From Streptomyces spinoverrucosus (GTDB lineage: Bacteria > Actinomycetota > Actinomycetes > Streptomycetales > Streptomycetaceae), in the NCBI RefSeq assembly GCF_015712165.1, contig NZ_JADPZX010000001.1, positions 5,902,001 to 5,966,000 on the forward strand: a stretch of 64,000 nucleotides of DNA. The letters are read 5' to 3'. Position 1 is the first letter of the stretch; the number at the start of each line of letters is the position of its first letter. The position numbers and the translations under genes were made by a program. Shown here piece by piece: positions 1 through 7,881 of this stretch. The notes below the pieces were generated by a model. That model did no database searches and was not told where the DNA came from. It saw only the letters and a program-made list of their open reading frames with translations.

Positions 1-61
1 CACCATCACCTCGGACGAGGTGACCCGCCTGCTGGCGGCCGCCGCCCGGACGCCGTCCTGA
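1..61 (+). CDS. C-terminal end of an unidentified protein
   Basis: Reading from base 2 there is an open frame ending with TGA at 59-61, giving the last 19 residues (TITSDEVTRLLAAAARTPS). The codon composition (G/C at third positions) fits a genuine Streptomyces gene that begins to the left of the window. The tail is too short to assign a family. A palindrome follows the stop codon directly, so the next transcription unit probably begins here. Confidence 0.5.
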   Translation, partial: TITSDEVTRLLAAAARTPS

Positions 62-77
62 TACTCCCCGGGGAGTA
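62..77. promoter_or_regulatory. 16-bp perfect palindrome in the MMPL gene upstream region
   Basis: TACTCCCCGGGGAGTA is a perfect 16-bp palindrome immediately after the preceding stop and about 130 bp before the exporter start. Its AT-flanked C-run/G-run form resembles operators of CsoR-type or similar small repressors, but that is only a resemblance. It could alternatively belong to a terminator of the upstream gene, although it has no loop. Confidence 0.4.
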
Positions 78-203
78 ATACGGCCGTCAGGTCACCCCCG
101 GCCGTACCGCCGAACTCGCCCTCGCGCGCGACGTTTCCACGCCCTGCCACCGGAAGTCTGGAAGCCGCATCCAGTCATCCGTTCCGGAGGGAGGGCCCGT
201 TCC

Positions 204-2279
204 ATGGGGGCCGGGGAAACGATACGAACGCGACGGCGCGCCGTGCCGTGGCTGCTGCTCGCGCTGTGGGTCGGCGTGCTGGCGATCGCCTCACCGTTCG
301 CGGCGAAGCTGGGGGACGTACAGCGCGACCGCGTCACCGACTATCTGCCGGCGAGTGCCGACTCCACGCAGGTCGCCGAGATCCAGGACAGGCTGCCGGG
401 CGGCGAGACCACGGAACTGGTGCTCGTCTACCACCGGGACGCCGGGCTCACCGCCGCCGACCGGGCGACGGCGGGCGAGCAGGTCGCGCGGATCGCCGGG
501 GAGCACGAGCTGACCGCCGAGCCGCAGGGCGTGCCGTCGAAGGACGGGACCACCCTCATGTATCCCGTCGCCACCAACGAACCCGGCGACGACGAGAAGA
601 AGCGCGACGCCTTCGTCGACGACGTCCGTGAAGTCGCCCACAGCCAGGGCGGGTTGACCGTCGAGGTGGGCGGGCCCGGCGCCATGACGACGGATGCGAG
701 CAAGGTGTACAACCAGCTCGGCGGGCCGCTGCTCTACACCACCGTCGCCGTCGTCGCCGTCCTGCTGATCCTCATCTACCGCAGCCCGTTGCTGTGGCTC
801 GTACCGCTCGCCGTCGCCGGGCTCGCCGACTATCTGTCGATGGCCGTCTCCTACGGGCTGCACGAGGCCTTCGGCACACAGGTGTCCGGGCAGAGCACCG
901 GCATCATGACGATCCTCGTCTTCGGCGCCGGCACCGACTACGCCCTGCTGATCATCTCCCGCTACCGCGAGGAACTGCGCCGGATCGAGCGGCCGTACGA
1001 CGCCATGCGGACCGCGCTGCGCGGCTGCGGGCCCGCCGTGCTCGCCTCCTCCGGGACGGTCGCCGCCGGGCTGCTGTGCCTGCTCGCCGCCGACCTCAAC
1101 TCCAACCGCGGGATGGGACCGCTCGGCACGGTCGGCGTGCTCTGCGCGCTGGCCGCGATGCTGACCCTGCTGCCCGCGATCCTCGTCCTGCTGGGCCGCC
1201 GCGTCTTCTGGCCGCTGGTCCCGGCGTACGGCTCCACGCCCAAGGTGCGCCGGTCGCTGTTCGCCGCGATGGGCGGCTCGGCCGGGCGGCGCCCGGTGAC
1301 CGTGCTGGCCGGTGGCGCCGTGCTGCTCGGCGCGCTCGCGCTGGGCGCCTTCAATCTGCCCGGCACGCTCAAGCAGGAGGACTCCTTCGTCGACCGGCCG
1401 GACTCGGTCGCCGCCCTGCGGACGCTCGCCGAGGCCTACCCGGAGCGGTCCAGCCAGCCCATCACCGTGCTCACCCCGGCCGACCGCGCCGACGCCACTC
1501 TCGCCGCCGTCCGTGCCACCGAGGGCGTCGACAGCGCGCAGCGGGGACGTACCGGAGACGGCTGGACGGAGGTCGTCGTCATCGCCGAGGACGCCCCCCA
1601 GACGCCGGGGGAGACCCGGACCATCGAGGAGCTGCGCGACCGGCTCGACGGCTCCTACGTCGGCGGGCCCAGCGCCCAGCAGCTCGACCTGGAGGAGACC
1701 AACGCCCGGGACACCGCGGTCGTCGTGCCGATCGTGCTGGTCTCCGTGCTGCTCATCCTCGTCGTCCTGCTGCGCTCGCTGGTCGCGCCGCTGATCCTGG
1801 TGGCCGCCGTGGTCGCCGTGTGGGGCGCCACGCTCGGCATCGGCGGGCTGGTGTTCGAGCCGCTGTTCGGCTTCCAGGGCACCGATCCGGGACTGGGGCT
1901 GCTGTCCTTCGTGTTCCTGGTCGCCCTCGGCGTCGACTACGGCATCTTCCTCATGCACCGGATGCGCGAGGAGGCCACACGCGGCGCCGAACCCGGCACC
2001 GCCGCGCTCACCGCGCTGCGCACCACCGGCGGCGTGATCGCCTCCGCCGGTCTGGTGCTCGCCGCGACCTTCGCGGTGCTGGTGAACATGGGGCTGGTGG
2101 CACTCGTCGAACTGGGCTTCGTCATCGCCGTCGGGGTGCTGCTGGACACCTTCCTCGTCCGCACCTACCTGGTGACCAGCGCGAGCGTGGCGCTGGGGCG
2201 GACGGTGTGGTGGCCCGGGCGGTTGTCCAAGGCACCGGAGGAACCCGTACGGCCCGAACGCCAGCCGGAACCCGTATGA
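204..2279 (+). CDS. MMPL/RND-family membrane exporter
   Basis: A 691-residue inner-membrane transporter of the MMPL (Mycobacterial Membrane Protein Large) type, related to ActII-3-like exporters. It is built as two halves, each with one N-terminal membrane segment, a periplasmic loop and a cluster of about five helices (first cluster near residues 175-380, second near 500-670). Characteristic MMPL motifs are seen: GAGTDYALLIISRYREE around residue 240 and LGVDYGIFLMHRMREE around residue 580, carrying the intramembrane Asp-Tyr pairs thought to relay protons. The ATG at 204 has a strong GGAGGGAGG ribosome site at 185-193. The substrate cannot be read from sequence; lipids or hydrophobic drugs are typical for the family. 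A terminator-like hairpin separates it from the two-component pair downstream, which might still control it. Confidence 0.88.
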   Translation: MGAGETIRTRRRAVPWLLLALWVGVLAIASPFAAKLGDVQRDRVTDYLPASADSTQVAEIQDRLPGGETTELVLVYHRDAGLTAADRATAGEQVARIAGEHELTAEPQGVPSKDGTTLMYPVATNEPGDDEKKRDAFVDDVREVAHSQGGLTVEVGGPGAMTTDASKVYNQLGGPLLYTTVAVVAVLLILIYRSPLLWLVPLAVAGLADYLSMAVSYGLHEAFGTQVSGQSTGIMTILVFGAGTDYALLIISRYREELRRIERPYDAMRTALRGCGPAVLASSGTVAAGLLCLLAADLNSNRGMGPLGTVGVLCALAAMLTLLPAILVLLGRRVFWPLVPAYGSTPKVRRSLFAAMGGSAGRRPVTVLAGGAVLLGALALGAFNLPGTLKQEDSFVDRPDSVAALRTLAEAYPERSSQPITVLTPADRADATLAAVRATEGVDSAQRGRTGDGWTEVVVIAEDAPQTPGETRTIEELRDRLDGSYVGGPSAQQLDLEETNARDTAVVVPIVLVSVLLILVVLLRSLVAPLILVAAVVAVWGATLGIGGLVFEPLFGFQGTDPGLGLLSFVFLVALGVDYGIFLMHRMREEATRGAEPGTAALTALRTTGGVIASAGLVLAATFAVLVNMGLVALVELGFVIAVGVLLDTFLVRTYLVTSASVALGRTVWWPGRLSKAPEEPVRPERQPEPV

Positions 2280-2285
2280 GCCCTG

Positions 2286-2314
2286 GGGCGCCCCTCCCTG
2301 CCGGAGGGGCGCCC
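2286..2314 (+). terminator. Strong hairpin after the MMPL gene
   Basis: GGGCGCCCCTCC (2286-2297) pairs perfectly with GGAGGGGCGCCC (2303-2314) around a 5-nt loop, starting 7 nt after the MMPL stop codon. No T-run follows, which is usual for actinobacterial terminators. The right arm could also hide a ribosome site for the kinase gene that starts 13 nt later. Confidence 0.7.
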
Positions 2315-2326
2315 TCCTCCCGGAAG

Positions 2327-3547
2327 ATGAGCTCCGTGCACCCACCCCACCGGCCGGGCCTCGGCGAGCGGATCATGGCGGTCGTCAACCGCGACCCGCT
2401 CACCGCCCCGCACGCCCTGCGCAACGACGCCCTGCTCGCGGTGGCCACCGCCGTCCTCGCCACGGTCATCGCCCTGTTCACCGACGACGGCCGGCGGCTC
2501 GACGCGCTCGCCTGGGTGCTGCTGCTCGCCATCTCGGTCCCGCTGCTGTGGCGGCGGCGCCGGCCGCTGCTCATGCTGGCCGTGGTCGTGGTGCTGGTCG
2601 GGCCGTACCACACCCTCGACTACAACCACATCGCTCCCGCCCCCGCCACGTACGTCATCCTCTACTCGGTCGCCGTCACCGGCCGCCCCATGCGCACGCT
2701 CCTCGCCGGAGCCGCCGTCCTCGGCATCTCGGTGAGCGTGATGCTCACTGTCAACGCCCACCAGGGCCTCGAACTGCTGCGCATCTCCGGCTGGGTCATC
2801 GCCGTCCTCTTCTTCGGCGTCGACGTCCGCTACTACCGCCAGTACGTCGCCGCCATCGTCGAACGCGCCGAACGCGCCGAACGCACCCGTGAGGAGGAGG
2901 CCCGCCGCCGGGTCGCCGAGGAGCGGCTGCGCATCGCGCGCGACCTGCACGACCTGCTCGCGCACAGCATCACCCTGATCGGCGTGCAGACCTCCGTCGC
3001 CGCGCACGTCCTGACCGCCGACCCCGAACGCCTCGACCGCGCCGCCGTCGCCGAGGCCCTCGACGACATCGCCGAGACCTGCCGCACGGCGCGCGGCGAA
3101 CTGCGCACCACCCTGGAGGTGCTGCGCGAGCACACCCCGGCCGAGGCCCGCGGCCCACTGCCCGACCTGCACGGCCTGAAGGACCTCGCGGACACCGCGC
3201 GCGGCGCCGGGGCGAACGTGGAGCTGACGGTGCGGGCCGACGAGGTGCCGCCCGCCGTCGGGGCGGCCGCCTACCGGATCGTGCAGGAGGCGCTCACCAA
3301 CGCCGTACGGCACGGCGGACGCGCCGACGTCACCGTCCGCGTGCGGGTGTACGAGGGTGAGGGCGCCCTCCGCGTCGACGTCACCGACGACGGGACCGGC
3401 GCCGGCGCCGGCACGCCCGGCTTCGGGCTCGTCGGCATGCGGGAACGGGCGCGCAGCGTGGGCGGCACGCTGGACGCCGGGCCGGGCCGCGCGGGCGGCT
3501 ACGAGGTGAGGGCCGTACTGCCACTGGGAAGCGAAGGAGCCCGATGA
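2327..3547 (+). CDS. NarL-type sensor histidine kinase
   Basis: A 406-residue kinase. The N-terminal ~180 residues contain about six hydrophobic segments and no large sensor domain, so the signal is probably sensed in or at the membrane. A HisKA_3 dimerisation domain follows, with the phospho-acceptor His in ARDLHDLLAHS near residue 208, and then a HATPase_c domain (EALTNAVRHGG, the N box, and GFGLVGMRER near the end). The frame is open far upstream; I chose the ATG at 2327, after the terminator hairpin. An ATG at 2375 is an alternative and would lose 16 residues. The last four bases overlap the response regulator (ATGA), so the two are translationally coupled. Confidence 0.85.
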   Translation: MSSVHPPHRPGLGERIMAVVNRDPLTAPHALRNDALLAVATAVLATVIALFTDDGRRLDALAWVLLLAISVPLLWRRRRPLLMLAVVVVLVGPYHTLDYNHIAPAPATYVILYSVAVTGRPMRTLLAGAAVLGISVSVMLTVNAHQGLELLRISGWVIAVLFFGVDVRYYRQYVAAIVERAERAERTREEEARRRVAEERLRIARDLHDLLAHSITLIGVQTSVAAHVLTADPERLDRAAVAEALDDIAETCRTARGELRTTLEVLREHTPAEARGPLPDLHGLKDLADTARGAGANVELTVRADEVPPAVGAAAYRIVQEALTNAVRHGGRADVTVRVRVYEGEGALRVDVTDDGTGAGAGTPGFGLVGMRERARSVGGTLDAGPGRAGGYEVRAVLPLGSEGAR

Positions 3548-4209
3548 GCGCCATCCGTGTACTGCTCGCCGACGACCAGACCCTCGTACGGGCCGCGTTC
3601 GCGATGCTCGTCGAGTCGGCCCGGGACATGGAGGTCGTCGGCCAGGCGGGCACCGGACGGGAGGCGGTGGAACTGGCCCGCAGCGCCCGCGCCGACCTGG
3701 TCGTGATGGACATCCGCATGCCCGACCTGGACGGCATCGAGGCCACCCGGCTGATCGCCGCCGACGAGGACCTGGCCGGGGTGAAGGTACTCGTCCTGAC
3801 CACCTACGACACCGACGAGAACATCGTCGAGGCGCTGCGCGCGGGTGCCTCCGGGTTCCTGGTGAAGGACACCCGTCCGGCCGAACTCCTCGACGCCATC
3901 CGCACGGTGGCCGCCGGTGAGGCGCTGCTGTCACCCGGCCCCACGGCCCGGCTGATCGCGCGTCTGCTGCGCAGCCCCTCGGCCCCCGCGGCGGCCGGAC
4001 CCGAATGCCTGTCCGAGCGTGAGCGCGAGGTGCTCACGCTGGTCGCGCGAGGCCTGAACAACACCGAGATCGCGGAGTCGCTCGGGCTCAGCCCGCTCAC
4101 CGCGAAGACCCACGTCAGCCGCATCATGGGCAAGCTGGGGGCACGGGACCGGGCGCAACTGGTGATCGTGGCGTACGAGAGCGGGCTGGTGACTCCGGGG
4201 ACGATGTGA
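3544..4209 (+). CDS. LuxR/NarL-family response regulator
   Basis: 221 residues: a receiver domain with the acidic pair D10-D11, the phospho-acceptor D56 (VVMDIRMPDLDG) and the conserved Lys in FLVKDTRP, then a C-terminal LuxR helix-turn-helix (LSEREREVLTLVARG ... LSPLTAKTHVSRI). It is the cognate partner of the overlapping kinase gene. Its targets are unknown. The adjacent MMPL exporter and the sialidase are the obvious candidates by position, but the sialidase carries its own operator-like repeats that start at this gene's stop codon. Confidence 0.9.
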   Translation: MSAIRVLLADDQTLVRAAFAMLVESARDMEVVGQAGTGREAVELARSARADLVVMDIRMPDLDGIEATRLIAADEDLAGVKVLVLTTYDTDENIVEALRAGASGFLVKDTRPAELLDAIRTVAAGEALLSPGPTARLIARLLRSPSAPAAAGPECLSEREREVLTLVARGLNNTEIAESLGLSPLTAKTHVSRIMGKLGARDRAQLVIVAYESGLVTPGTM

Positions 4210-4244
4210 CTGACAGTCAGTCATCGATGACTGACACACAGTCA
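4207..4244. promoter_or_regulatory. Nested palindromes upstream of the sialidase (operator-like)
   Basis: Three overlapping inverted repeats of the word TGACTG lie between the regulator stop and the sialidase start: TGACTGAC-A-GTCAGTCA (4207-4223), the perfect 20-bp palindrome 4216-4235 (GTCAGTCATC/GATGACTGAC), and TGACTG-ACACA-CAGTCA (4228-4244). Multiple phased half sites 25-60 bp before a start codon look like a repressor operator. A TGACTAGTCA palindrome lies in the regulatory region of the sialic-acid transport operon (34537-34546), so the FadR-type regulator at 34747 is a candidate ligand. This is inference. Confidence 0.55.
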
Positions 4245-4266
4245 CCGACCCTGAGGGGACCGCCCG

Positions 4267-5466
4267 ATGAGACGTCCCACACGCGCCTTCCTGACCGCCG
4301 CCGCCACCCTCGCCCCACTGGTGCTCGGCCCGCTCACCTCCGGCCCACCCGCGTCCGCCGCCCGCTGCACCTCCTCCGTGCCGTACACCGCCGGGCAGGG
4401 CGGTTACACCACCTACCGCATCCCGGCCGCCGTCACGACCGGCACCGGCGCGGTCCTCGCCTTCGCCGAGGGCCGGCGCGGCGGCGCGGGCGACTCCGGC
4501 GACATCGACGTGGTCGCGCGCCGCTCCACCGACGGCGGCTGCACCTGGGGCCCGCTCACGGTCGTGGCCGCCGGGGCGGGGGACACCCGCGGCAACCCGG
4601 CACCCGTTCTCGACCCGCGCACCGGCGCCGTCGTGCTGCTCAGCACCTACAACAGCGGCGCCGTGACGGAGGCGCAGATCATGCGGGGCGAGGCGACGCC
4701 GGCGCAGAGCCGCCGGGTGTTCGTGCAGCGCAGCACGGACGACGGGCGCACCTTCACCCGGCCGCGGGAGATCACGCGGGGCGTGAAGCGGACCGGCTGG
4801 CGCTGGTACGCCACCGGCCCCGGCCACGCCCTCGCCCTCAGCCACGGCCCGTACGCCGGCCGTCTGCTGGTCCCCGCCAACCACTCCGCCGCCCCGCCCG
4901 CCGGATCCACCGACACCGGGCAGGAAACCAAGTACTACGGCGCCCACGCCTTCTACAGCGACGACGGCGGCGCCACCTGGCGGCTGGGCTTCGTGGACGA
5001 CTCCTACGACGGCCTGGACAACGCCAACGAGAGCACCGCCGCCGAACTCCCCGACGGCACGCTCTACTTCTCCGCCCGCGACCAGCACGGCACCAGCCCC
5101 GGCCACCGCCTCGACAGCCGCTCCACCGACGGCGGCCGGACCCTCGCCCGCCCCTACGCCGTCCAGCCCACCCTGAACGACGTGCCCATCGTCCAGGCGA
5201 GTGCCCTGCAACCCGGTGACCCCGACGCCCCGTTGCTCTTCTCCGGCCCCTCCGTGCCCACCGCCCGCGAGGCCATGGCGGTGTGGCGCAGCAGGGACGC
5301 CGGGGCGACCTTCACCAAGGCGCTGACGCTGTCCCGGCAGCCGGCGGCCTACTCCGACCTGGTGCAGGTCGGCACGGACACGCTCGGGGTGCTCTACGAG
5401 ACGGGGGTGACGGGGACGTACGAGAGGATCGAGTTCCGGCGGATCCGGCTCGCCGACGTGACCTGA
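4267..5466 (+). CDS. Secreted exo-alpha-sialidase (GH33, BNR repeats)
   Basis: 399 residues, predicted to release terminal sialic acids outside the cell. An N-terminal signal peptide (Arg-rich start, hydrophobic core, cleavage near PASAA, about residue 36) is followed by the sialidase propeller. The YRIP motif (canonical FRIP, carrying the first catalytic Arg) lies near residue 56. Five Asp-box (S-x-D-x-G-x-T-W/F) repeats are visible: STDGGCTW, STDDGRTF, SDDGGATW, STDGGRTL and SRDAGATF. The C-terminal YETG and Y-E-R-I region matches the nucleophile end of the family. There is no carbohydrate-binding module. The ATG at 4267 has GAGGGGAC upstream. It probably supplies the transport/aldolase operon that begins 22 kb away, now separated by the island. 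Confidence 0.9.
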   Translation: MRRPTRAFLTAAATLAPLVLGPLTSGPPASAARCTSSVPYTAGQGGYTTYRIPAAVTTGTGAVLAFAEGRRGGAGDSGDIDVVARRSTDGGCTWGPLTVVAAGAGDTRGNPAPVLDPRTGAVVLLSTYNSGAVTEAQIMRGEATPAQSRRVFVQRSTDDGRTFTRPREITRGVKRTGWRWYATGPGHALALSHGPYAGRLLVPANHSAAPPAGSTDTGQETKYYGAHAFYSDDGGATWRLGFVDDSYDGLDNANESTAAELPDGTLYFSARDQHGTSPGHRLDSRSTDGGRTLARPYAVQPTLNDVPIVQASALQPGDPDAPLLFSGPSVPTAREAMAVWRSRDAGATFTKALTLSRQPAAYSDLVQVGTDTLGVLYETGVTGTYERIEFRRIRLADVT

Positions 5467-5488
5467 CCAACGGCGGATCTGGTGATCT

Positions 5489-5924
5489 GATGGCACCGCC
5501 ACCATCCACCGCTCCCTCCAGCGCACCCGCAGCCAGGGCCTGACCGTCCTGCACACCAAGACCCTCGCCTCCGAACGCCGCATCGCCCTCCCCACCGAAT
5601 GCATCAGTTCGCTCAAGATCCACCAGAAACGGCAGCGGGAGGAGCGCCAGGCGGCTGGAGCGGGCTGGACGGACACACAGCGCCGGCCTTCGGACGATCC
5701 GCTTCCACGATCTCCGACACTCGACCGCCACCCTGCTCCTGGAACAGGGCATCGGCCTCGTCGTCATCAAGGAACTCCTCGGACACGCCCACTTCGGCGT
5801 CACAGCCGGCGTCTACGCCCACGTACGCCTCCGCCTCCAGCGCCAGGCCATCGACACCCTCGGCAACGCCCTCAACCCGACCGACACCCCCGGCGACCCA
5901 CCCGCCGCAGCCGTCGTCCGCTGA
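5489..5924 (+). pseudogene. Tyrosine recombinase remnant, copy 1
   Basis: The C-terminal part of a phage-type integrase, starting only 22 bp after the sialidase. Frame one reads a piece of the core domain (HTKTLASERRIALPTE ... AGAGWTD) up to about 5673. After an internal deletion and frame change the catalytic box follows: RFHDLRHSTATLLLEQ, LGHAH and the nucleophile Tyr in VYAHVRLRLQ, ending at TGA 5922-5924. Compared with copies 2 and 3, about 30 residues (HVFTT ... LLRKAG) are missing and there is no N-terminal DNA-binding domain. It therefore cannot be functional. It is the first of three copies, each followed by repeats, a terminator and a toxin/immunity module. Confidence 0.85.
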
Positions 5925-5950
5925 CGTTGCCGTCACCGTTGCCGTCAAAA
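5921..5950 (+). repeat. GTTGCCGTCA repeat cluster after integrase copy 1
   Basis: The integrase stop codon is embedded in CTGACGTTGCCGTCA, followed at once by CCGTTGCCGTCAAAAGCC. The same double GTTGCCGTCA signature follows the other two integrase copies (8489 onward, interrupted by an IS, and 15796-15822). Related words occur beside the toxin-module junctions near 6670 and 10705. Such repeats next to an integrase end are a candidate attachment or arm site, by inference. Confidence 0.6.
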
Positions 5951-5952
5951 GC

Positions 5953-5994
5953 CAGGATGCCCCTCTCTCCGTCACCCGAGAAAGGGGCATCCTG
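5953..5994. terminator. Hairpin between integrase copy 1 and immunity remnant
   Basis: CAGGATGCCCCT (5953-5964) pairs perfectly with AGGGGCATCCTG (5983-5994). It lies between convergent genes (integrase remnant on +, immunity remnant on -), so it can act as a bidirectional terminator. Equivalent hairpins of different sequence occupy the same place in the other two units. Confidence 0.75.
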
Positions 5995-6009
5995 ATTCGC
6001 TCCGCAGGA

Positions 6010-6354
6010 GCATCTACGACGTTTCGGTCGTCACTCAGGAGTTGCAAAACCCCTTCAGGTACACCCGAATCGATAATCCCCTTGAAGGAATCCAGCATCG
6101 CCGCCAGACCCACCCTCCGGAATGATCACAAGGTCGGAACACTGGAAGTACGCACCGCTGGCACATTCTCCAGTCTCCTTCCATCGATTCATCACCTGTT
6201 CGATAGCCCGTAGCGTCATGAACGTGGCGCTCCACCGCGTCCCATCAGGGAGGCTGAGTTCTGCGTCGACATTCTCAACGGTTTCCTTGTTTCCTCTGCG
6301 CTCAGAATGAAGAGTGCGCTGAAATGCTGGTTCTCTACGCGTAGAGAGGGTCAC
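6010..6354 (-). pseudogene. Frameshifted immunity-protein gene, unit 1
   Basis: Starts with GTG at 6354, overlapping the toxin stop (GTGA). It encodes about 75 residues, including LPDGTRWSATFMTLRAIEQV and CASGAYFQCSDLVIIPEG, and then changes frame in a G-rich run near 6112. In the other frame it continues VGLAAMLDSFKGIIDSGVPE and loses any clear end as it runs toward the terminator. Small size, acidic character, lower GC than the surroundings and tight coupling to a toxin C-terminus mark it as a cognate immunity protein. The family is not recognised with certainty. It is probably non-functional because of the frameshift. Confidence 0.6.
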
Positions 6355-6592
6355 TGGCCATAGAGCTGATTCAGCCTCGCAATCACCTTGGACTCGTTCG
6401 CCTTATCGGATTTCCAACGATCTGAACCCCTCCGTCCACGTTCCGGAAGAATAGGCGAACGCCGTTCCATCCTCGCGCATAGGTGACATCAGTTCCTGCC
6501 AGCGCCTTGCTTCCGAGGCCCGGATTCATATTTCCGCCTGACAGTTGCTGGAACAGGCTGTCCAGGTCAGCCTGAACCTTCTGGTTCAGTAC
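6351..6592 (-). pseudogene. Orphan polymorphic-toxin C-terminal module, unit 1 (frameshifted)
   Basis: About 80 residues starting within a few bases of the junction decamer: VLNQKVQADLDSLFQQL, then TDVTYARGWNGVRLFFRN. A single-base loss in the A-run near 6411 moves the end (ESKVIARLNQLYGQ, stop 6351-6353) into another frame. The pattern of a short alpha-helical start, a beta strand with R-x-x-x-R-x-x-F-F-R and a terminal helix resembles RelE/ParE-like ribosome-dependent RNases found at the tips of polymorphic toxins; this assignment is tentative. It has no delivery domain and no Hint domain, so it is an orphan tip. Confidence 0.6.
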
Positions 6593-6690
6593 GTGTGCCG
6601 GCCTACCCCTCCCTACCTGCGTTTTCGCAGATCAGGCGAGGTTTCCTGGTACGTCGACATCCGCGGTTGTGCGCTGCTATCGGGTCCGGT
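6588..6690. repeat. Junction decamer and shared flank, unit 1
   Basis: AGTACGTGTG (6588-6597) is identical to bases inside the Hint-encoding part of the full-length Rhs gene (16717-16726) and to 10605-10614 beside the second orphan. To its right, 6598-6690 is recognisably homologous to 10615-10735: both carry ACCCCTC then TACCTGC, TTCG, a TCCG-GGTTGTGCG block and a TGCCGTC word. The segment does not code for anything I recognise and marks the outer edge of the toxin module. Confidence 0.6.
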
Positions 6691-6705
6691 GCCGTCGGCG
6701 TACCG

Positions 6706-7116
6706 TCAGGGCAGGAGGGTGAGTGCCGGGGCGTGCTTGGGGCGGACGACGCTGAAGTGGCGGCGGTCAAGGGTCGCGACGCGTTCCACTCCGAAGCGTT
6801 CGGCCACGGCGATCACCGAGGCGTCGACTCCGCCGAGAGGGAAGTCGGCGTACTGCAGGACCAACTCGCCCATACGCTCCAGGTCAGCAGGGGCGAGGTG
6901 GACCAGTTCGAAGGCACCCCGGGCGACTTCGGTGAGGAAGGCGGCTTCCAGCTTGGGCCAGCGCTCCAGCAGCCAGCACACCTCGGTCAGTACCGGGCTG
7001 GGCAGCAGACGGCGGCCAGTCAACGAGACCAGAAGAGAAGCGCACTCCGCATGGCGCCGGTCACCGGCGTTCAGGGCTGCGGCGAGCGGGCCGGTGTCGA
7101 AGACGATCGCGTTCAC
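6706..7116 (-). CDS. PIN-domain (VapC-like) toxin
   Basis: 136 residues with the PIN-domain architecture of VapC ribonucleases: D7 in VFDTGPL, E45 in SPVLTEVCWLLER, Asp in GGVDASVIAVAE and Asp in ATLDRRHF form the expected acidic Mg2+ site. The product would cleave RNA when not bound by antitoxin. Its ATG overlaps the stop of the upstream antitoxin gene by four bases (ATGA), the usual order with antitoxin first. The pair sits between two integrase/toxin units and may stabilise the array. Confidence 0.85.
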   Translation of the reverse strand: MNAIVFDTGPLAAALNAGDRRHAECASLLVSLTGRRLLPSPVLTEVCWLLERWPKLEAAFLTEVARGAFELVHLAPADLERMGELVLQYADFPLGGVDASVIAVAERFGVERVATLDRRHFSVVRPKHAPALTLLP

Positions 7117-7385
7117 GTCTGGTCGCCGAACCGCTCGCGCATCCGCTCCCGGATGTAGTCGTCATGCCGCTCGGCCAGATCCTCCGGCCCGTTGACCGCA
7201 CCGATCAACGCCAGCAGCCCAGCCGAGACCGGCCGCTCCTCATCGGGACGCGGAGGTAGCGCCGCGGCGGCGGCCTGCGACAATTCCTCGTCCTGGGTCA
7301 CGAGCAGGCGCAAGCGACGTACCTGCGTCGGCGTGAGCCGGTCCACCAGGTAGTGCATGTCCTCGTAGTCGAATGCTTCGGTCAC
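7113..7385 (-). CDS. Antitoxin partner of the PIN toxin
   Basis: 90 residues, strongly charged, beginning GTG at 7385 (VTEAFDYEDMHYLVDRL). The N-terminal half (LTPTQVRRLRLLVTQDEEL) is helical and Arg-rich; the C-terminal part (DDYIRERMRERFGD) resembles the toxin-wrapping tail of VapB-like antitoxins. No ribbon-helix-helix or AbrB fold is obvious, so the DNA-binding type is undetermined. Assignment rests mainly on its size, position and overlap with the PIN gene. Confidence 0.7.
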   Translation of the reverse strand: MTEAFDYEDMHYLVDRLTPTQVRRLRLLVTQDEELSQAAAAALPPRPDEERPVSAGLLALIGAVNGPEDLAERHDDYIRERMRERFGDQT

Positions 7386-7570
7386 CCGGCCAGTCTAGGA
7401 GCACACCCCCTGCTCGCACCCTCGTCTTCCAGCAGCTTCACCCTCGCCGCACACCTGCCGGAAACCAGCCGTCCTGGTGGACGGCGGCGGGCGGACTCAC
7501 CACGTTGCCCACCAAGACCCGGGCCTCCGAGCGCCGCATCGCCCTCCCCACCCTCTGCGTCCAGTCCCTG

Positions 7571-7881
7571 TGGAACGTCACGTAATTCCCCAGCCGAGAC
7601 ACCAAAGGATCCCCATGGGGATCCCGACGCTGCTCCCCGATCCCCATGAGGACGCCGCTCTTCGCCGGGCCGCCCGACAGCCAGCCTGATCTTGAGGGAC
7701 GCAGCGGACTGTCAAGGATGAGCGCAGCTCACCGCGCTAGCGGCGCCGAAGGCGTCCTTGACCGGCCGCTGCGTCCCGGACAATTTCCAGGCGGGCGGCC
7801 CGGCCCCCGCCCACCCACTCAGCCCGAACACCCGTCTGGGGACGGTGGCGCTGCAACTGGGGAATTACTTGACCGTCGACA
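7571..7881. mobile_element. 311-bp MITE-like palindromic element in integrase copy 2
   Basis: It is flanked by the 10-bp direct repeat CCAGTCCCTG (7561-7570 and 7882-7891), and removing it restores the integrase reading. Terminal regions carry GTAATTCCCCAG (7582-7593) and its inverse CTGGGGAATTAC (7857-7868). Further inside, GCCGGGCCGCCCG (7664-7676) is inverted at 7792-7804, and GGGACGCAGCGG-N3-GTCAAGGA (7696-7718) is inverted at 7755-7777. The whole element can fold into one long cruciform centred near 7736. An 18-bp palindrome also lies at 7607-7624. No coding capacity; presumably mobilised in trans. Confidence 0.75.

Noticed and set aside
291..2345. 684-codon antisense frame over the MMPL gene
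   Set aside because: His/Gln/Gly-rich composition typical of the reverse strand of a real gene; the plus strand has all MMPL motifs.
4206..5219. 337-codon frame beginning MTDSQSSMTD over the sialidase
   Set aside because: Arg/His/Pro-rich shadow; the overlapping frame has a signal peptide and five Asp boxes.
5599..6213. 204-codon plus-strand frame through integrase copy 1 and the immunity remnant
   Set aside because: Crosses a terminator and two oppositely oriented remnants; no coherent protein.
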